From contig CM063253.1 of assembly GCA_032158295.1 (NCBI GenBank), positions 9,393,001-9,457,000 on the forward strand: 64,000 bases of DNA, in the 5' to 3' direction. A model generated the notes under the pieces. It did not search any database and was not told the DNA's origin. It saw nothing but the letters and a program-made list of their open reading frames with translations. The position numbers were made by a program, and so were the translations under genes. The DNA comes from Pycnopodia helianthoides (lineage: Eukaryota; Echinodermata; Asteroidea; Forcipulatida; Asteriidae). Each line of letters starts with the position of its first letter. The first letter of the stretch is position 1. This document shows, piece after piece, positions 60,675 to 64,000 of the stretch.

Positions 60675-61127
60675 CTGGTGGTCGTAAACACAAATTAGTT
60701 ATCCTATAAAACATTACAGATTTCTACCGTTATATCAAGGCATACATGTTTCTCGATAGGCCCTACACATTGCAAGTCGAACTAATTTTGTAACTTAGCT
60801 AGAATAAGAAGCTTGAGGCTGTACGCTCCTCAGGGAGTTGAGAAAGATTGTTGATCGGTAAAAGTATATTCCTGGGAGGAACATGGAAACTGCTGCAAAG
60901 GGCCTTCGTCTAGAATTTTTGCGCTACATAAGAACCAAGTGTTCCTACAGGTTTTCACAGCCAATTTCGACAAAAATGCTTTCTATGTACACAAATCTCA
61001 TTCGATTTCGTTTAAAAGTTGCAGGTTGCATAAACAATCATCAGTCAGGGAGTAATTAAATATTTTTCAATAAGATAATTCACATTTATTAGGTCGTAAA
61101 TATCAAGTGCAAGAGCAGGGGGCGGGG
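60675..61127. other. intron or intergenic sequence
   Basis: Contains a short fragment (about 60810-60860) like the middle domain of the SINE at 27425-27760 (CTCAGGGAGTTGAGAAAGAT). Otherwise nothing recognised. Confidence 0.4.
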
Positions 61128-61382
61128 CAAATTCATAAAGCTGCTTAACGGCCGAGCTTGTGCTTACTGTGCGAATTTCCATTTTAAAGGGCTAACCTTC
61201 CAGTGCTTACTGTATGGACATGAATGACGTAACAATACAAATCCATGGTGAACGCACAAGCTGGCCATATAATGTTCTTTCTAACCTGTGAAATACGCTT
61301 GTGCTTTTAAGCAATTTTGTTCAGCTACAGTAAGCACGAAAATTTGCTTACCGTTAAGCAGCGCTTTGAAATTGGGACCTGG
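61128..61382. mobile_element. GCTTAACGG-type palindromic element
   Basis: It begins GGGCAAATTCATAAAGCTGC and ends GCAGCGCTTTGAAATTGGGA, with inverted interior phrases (GTGCTTACTG / CAGTAAGCAC). A long-form relative of the GCTTAAGCAG family, also like 12520-12668. Confidence 0.6.
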
Positions 61383-61785
61383 TCAAGCATTCAGTTTCAT
61401 CAATTGTAAATAGTAGAAATTCAGCTGACGAATGGTTTGTGGAAATGTAGATTAGTCTTGAATGTCCATAAATGAAATAGAATGACTGAAACGAGCCTCA
61501 ATGTGAAGAACGAAATCCTTATGTGCACGAAAAAGAAATTGAATGCAAAAAAAAGCTTAAAATTCTTGTTTAAATGACTTTGGGAAACATGCGTGAATTT
61601 GAATGCCTGTTATTGAAACTTCATAACTTTTGCTGCAACTTGCCAGGGAAACCTAAAATGCAAATTTTGTTCTCAACATTTAAAAGTCTCAGTCATCTCA
61701 TGTACAAAATAAAAAAGGCATATGCCAATGTGTAATGGTCACATTCGGAGAAACTTTTTAAAATTACAGTAAACTTACCTTTTCT

Positions 61786-61915
61786 CTTCTTCAGTGTAGA
61801 TCAGAATTCCGTAGATCGACTCGAACACAATAAATCTCGCAATATATTTCACTCTGTGAAACGCTATTTCACTTTTGCCGGAGCAATCGCAAAACAAAAC
61901 CTTCTAGTTCGACAA
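61786..61915 (-). other. candidate upstream (untranslated?) exon
   Basis: A strong donor, GAGAAAAG/GTAAGTTTAC, ends a stretch that is open in one frame (ending IYGILIYTEEEK) but has no ATG. It may be the first exon of the transcript that includes 60674-60602. Confidence 0.3.
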
Positions 61916-63219
61916 GCAAACTTGAAAGTGTTGTTTTTCGGAATGAGCGAACTCAGTTTGTAGCTAGCGACAAATGACGACACAATGCACTGTTTCATGT
62001 AACGCTGTTTCGTCACTGAGGGCATGACGGATGGTGGAGCGTTCGTCGTTTATTGCGTACCTATAGAGGGCGTTGGTTGAGATGGAACATTGTGACGCGC
62101 GCGTTGTGTCGGACGTTACCATCAAACCGGGAGAGAGCGCATCCACGTCCCCATCCTGACTAGCACATTCAACACTTAGGCCGTATCCGAAATGACGGCT
62201 ACGGTTAGGGCTACGACTGTTGCTATGGATGTTGCTAAGGCCGTCCTATACTTCAACGCATGATGACGCGGAAATCTAGCCGTAGCCGTAGCTGTAGCCG
62301 CTAATTCGGACACGGCCTTAGGTTACGTGTCACGCACGTGCAAAGGGTCACGCGAGCAAGCGCTAACCGGTGTGTCGCGTAGCAGACGACGCAAAAGGTT
62401 GCAAGAGAGTCACGACCAAAACAAGTGATGTTTTTCTCAAAAAAGTCAGTACGCTTTGGGCATTAAAAAAACTGTATTTGCGGGATACACTATTTTGATA
62501 CATTCTACTATGCCACTCGCAGCAATTGTCACAAGCATTATTAAATATTATAAAACAGTAATACAAAAGCCGTTTTTTGTATTCACTTAGAATTTATGGC
62601 TTATAATATTTTCATAAAATGCAAAGCATCCGATAAAACTTATTTGCTGTTTGAAATTACTCCAGGGATCCTGAGCCTGCTTCTCGTTGTCTACATTATA
62701 ATTGTTAAGATCATCTCGTTGATTAAATTTATTTAAAAAAATGTATTTTCGCCTACAGCTACATAATGATGCCTCGCGTATGCTTGAGATTCGTGTTGTG
62801 ACTTCAAACATACGTAGCTTGACCCTGGCTACATGACGATGCCTCATACGCATGTTTTGAAGATTCGTATTGCCTTAAATAAAAATAATGCTCGTTTTTA
62901 GTTTCCCTCATGTAATCATACTTGTCTGCACAGTCCCATGTCTGTCCAAAAGTTGAGTCCATTAACTTGTCTGATTTCTACAAGTTTTGTCTTAGTTAAT
63001 CAGCCTCCATGCCCCTCTTTCTACTATACTGTTTCATCTACTTCATTTTCTCATTTTACTTACTGTGATATTGTTTACATTACATTCGTTACATTATTTT
63101 CTCTTGTCTGGGAGTATAGGTATAATTGTTTTCTTCAATTGACAAAAACCTTATTATTATTAAAAGTTTGCCTTGAATTCGTTCTCTTGTTAAAATTACA
63201 TTTTTTTTTTTACAGACTA
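61916..63219. other. intergenic, apart from the MITE
   Basis: No gene seen. CpG-rich GACGCGCGCG-like sequence lies at about 62090-62110 and CGTAG/ACGCGA phrases at 62330-62390. A repeated GATGCCTC...CATACG phrase occurs at 62768 and 62848. Confidence 0.4.
62176..62320. mobile_element. GCCGTAGCC-type MITE
   Basis: The left end TTAGGCCGTATCCGAAATGA is mirrored by the right end (CTAATTCGGACACGGCCTTA). The arms are rich in GGCTACGG/CCGTAGCC repeats. About 145 bp. Confidence 0.65.
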
Positions 63220-63587
63220 TTATTTGCGTCTCATAATCAAGGCACTCCAGTCTCCAATGAAGTACATCTGGTCCCCGTCCCGTTTCTCCGTACACATGTC
63301 ACTTTTGAGGAACTCCTGAACTTCGCTCTGGAGCTCGGCCGGGGCGTCCTGCACGAAGTTCACGGCGTGGGTGAAGAAATCGAGCAACAGGTTGGCGTCC
63401 TCCGTGCGGTCTTCGGCCTTGCTGAAACAGCCGGTGATGTTGGACCTCACCTTAATGGTGTAGTTTTCCGATACGGGGATGTTCTTATTAGCGCACGCAG
63501 CCTCGACTTCGGCAGAAGTTGGATGGTGTTTTCTGGCACCCCCTAGGAGCGGAAACCTCTTCCACAATCGCCCCAAACCACTATTAT
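63220..63587 (-). CDS. 3' terminal exon; possible C345C/netrin-like domain, secreted
   Basis: A coding exon of 121 full codons ending in TAA, preceded by a good acceptor (TGTTTCCTGTTAAAG). Upstream exons lie outside the window. It is GC-rich against AT-rich flanks. The pattern ENYTIKVRSNITGC, then an alternating hydrophobic stretch (FFTHAVNFVQDAP), EVQEFLKSDMC and DGDQMYFIGDWSALI, resembles the NTR/C345C fold at the end of complement C3/C4/C5, netrins and related proteins (a short strand, an F..C pair, then a strand ending Y-hydrophobic-G). Two N-glycosylation sequons (NYT, NIT) fit an extracellular protein. There are only three cysteines, few for that domain, so the assignment is tentative. 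That it is a real exon is fairly sure; the family is not. Confidence 0.6.
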
Positions 63588-63784
63588 CTTTAACAGGAAA
63601 CACAGAATAATTAATATAAGTCAGCTTATAGGTTTTTGATCTATTCACAATATAGAGAGTCAAGTCTTAAAGTTGATGAGTATTTTGTTTTTGAGACGGC
63701 ATATCTGCTTTTTACAACAAAGAGTTATAAATGAAACCTCTAAATCCCTATTTAAGAGACCGGCATCTCAAACAGTCTTCAGTC
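63588..63784. other. intron of the 63220 gene
   Basis: AT-rich sequence upstream, on the minus strand, of the terminal exon. Nothing recognised. Confidence 0.4.
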
Positions 63785-63925
63785 TCCTGATTGACTAGCG
63801 CCTATAGACTAGTCGAAACCGAAAAGTCTCGTCGATCCTCCAAGCGGAAGTAGTAGTCCTAGCCGATTTCCTACCTCCCAGGTAGTATTACTTAATTAGC
63901 AGGACAGTTCTTTTCAGAACTAAGT
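63785..63925 (+). repeat. two-hairpin element, diverged copy
   Basis: CTGATT, stem GACTAG/CTAGTC, then GAAACCG (63787-63820). The second hairpin AGTTCT TTTC AGAACT lies further away (63906-63921) than in the other copies, with an insertion of about 75 bases between. Confidence 0.45.
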
Positions 63926-64000
63926 TGTTTCCCGAATTCCGAAATCTACTCCGCGGCAGTAGATTAAGTAGCAAGACAAGTTCTCAAAAACAAATCTACC

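Noticed and set aside
62938..63546. 202-codon plus-strand frame
   Set aside because: Its right half is antisense to the GC-rich terminal exon and its left half is T-rich low complexity; no motif.

Overview
The window looks like nuclear DNA from a marine invertebrate deuterostome, most likely an echinoderm and perhaps a sea star. Intron-rich genes have GT/AG introns of 0.3-4 kb. Coding islands are GC-richer than the AT-rich, repeat-laden background, and many short palindromic elements are dispersed through it. The TTC4, Tctex-type dynein light chain and GT10 fucosyltransferase genes are plainly animal. The echinoderm assignment is inference; no search was run.

Layout. 1-5.5 kb is gene-free and holds TTAA-flanked miniature elements. 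At 5.5-7.3 kb (minus strand) is a single-pass membrane protein gene whose reading frame is broken several times. At 10.8-11.4 kb (plus) is an intronless Tctex1-domain dynein light chain. 14.9-33.4 kb (plus) is the complete ten-exon TTC4 gene, a Hsp90/Hsp70 co-chaperone related to yeast Cns1. Its fourth intron is an AT-AC intron with textbook U12-type signals, and its last intron is mostly a 4-kb minisatellite. 33.7-36.3 kb holds two more tandem arrays. 37.8-39.1 kb (minus) is the large coding exon of an alpha-1,3-fucosyltransferase; beyond its 5' end lies a 34-bp array (39.3-41.9 kb) interrupted by a palindromic insertion. 43-46.3 kb holds a short duplication, miniature elements and a dead CR1/L2-type LINE. 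46.8-54.3 kb has no recognisable gene but several repeats, ending in a palindromic 34-bp array. 54.5-57.5 kb (minus) is an unusual protein kinase with a long basic, proline-rich N-terminal region. Candidate upstream exons lie at 58.3-61.9 kb. The window ends in the last exon of a minus-strand gene with a possible C345C/netrin-like domain (63.2-63.6 kb).

The genes do not form a pathway. The most notable items are: the U12-type intron in TTC4; a repeated short element with two hairpins whose stems covary between copies; a superfamily of TTAA-target miniature elements; an 860-bp long-terminal-inverted-repeat element flanked by a 14-bp direct repeat; the kinase with DMG in place of DFG; and several arrays with higher-order structure. 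Clusters of single-base losses in two arrays, and frame breaks in the membrane-protein gene, suggest residual long-read indel errors, though real decay is not excluded.
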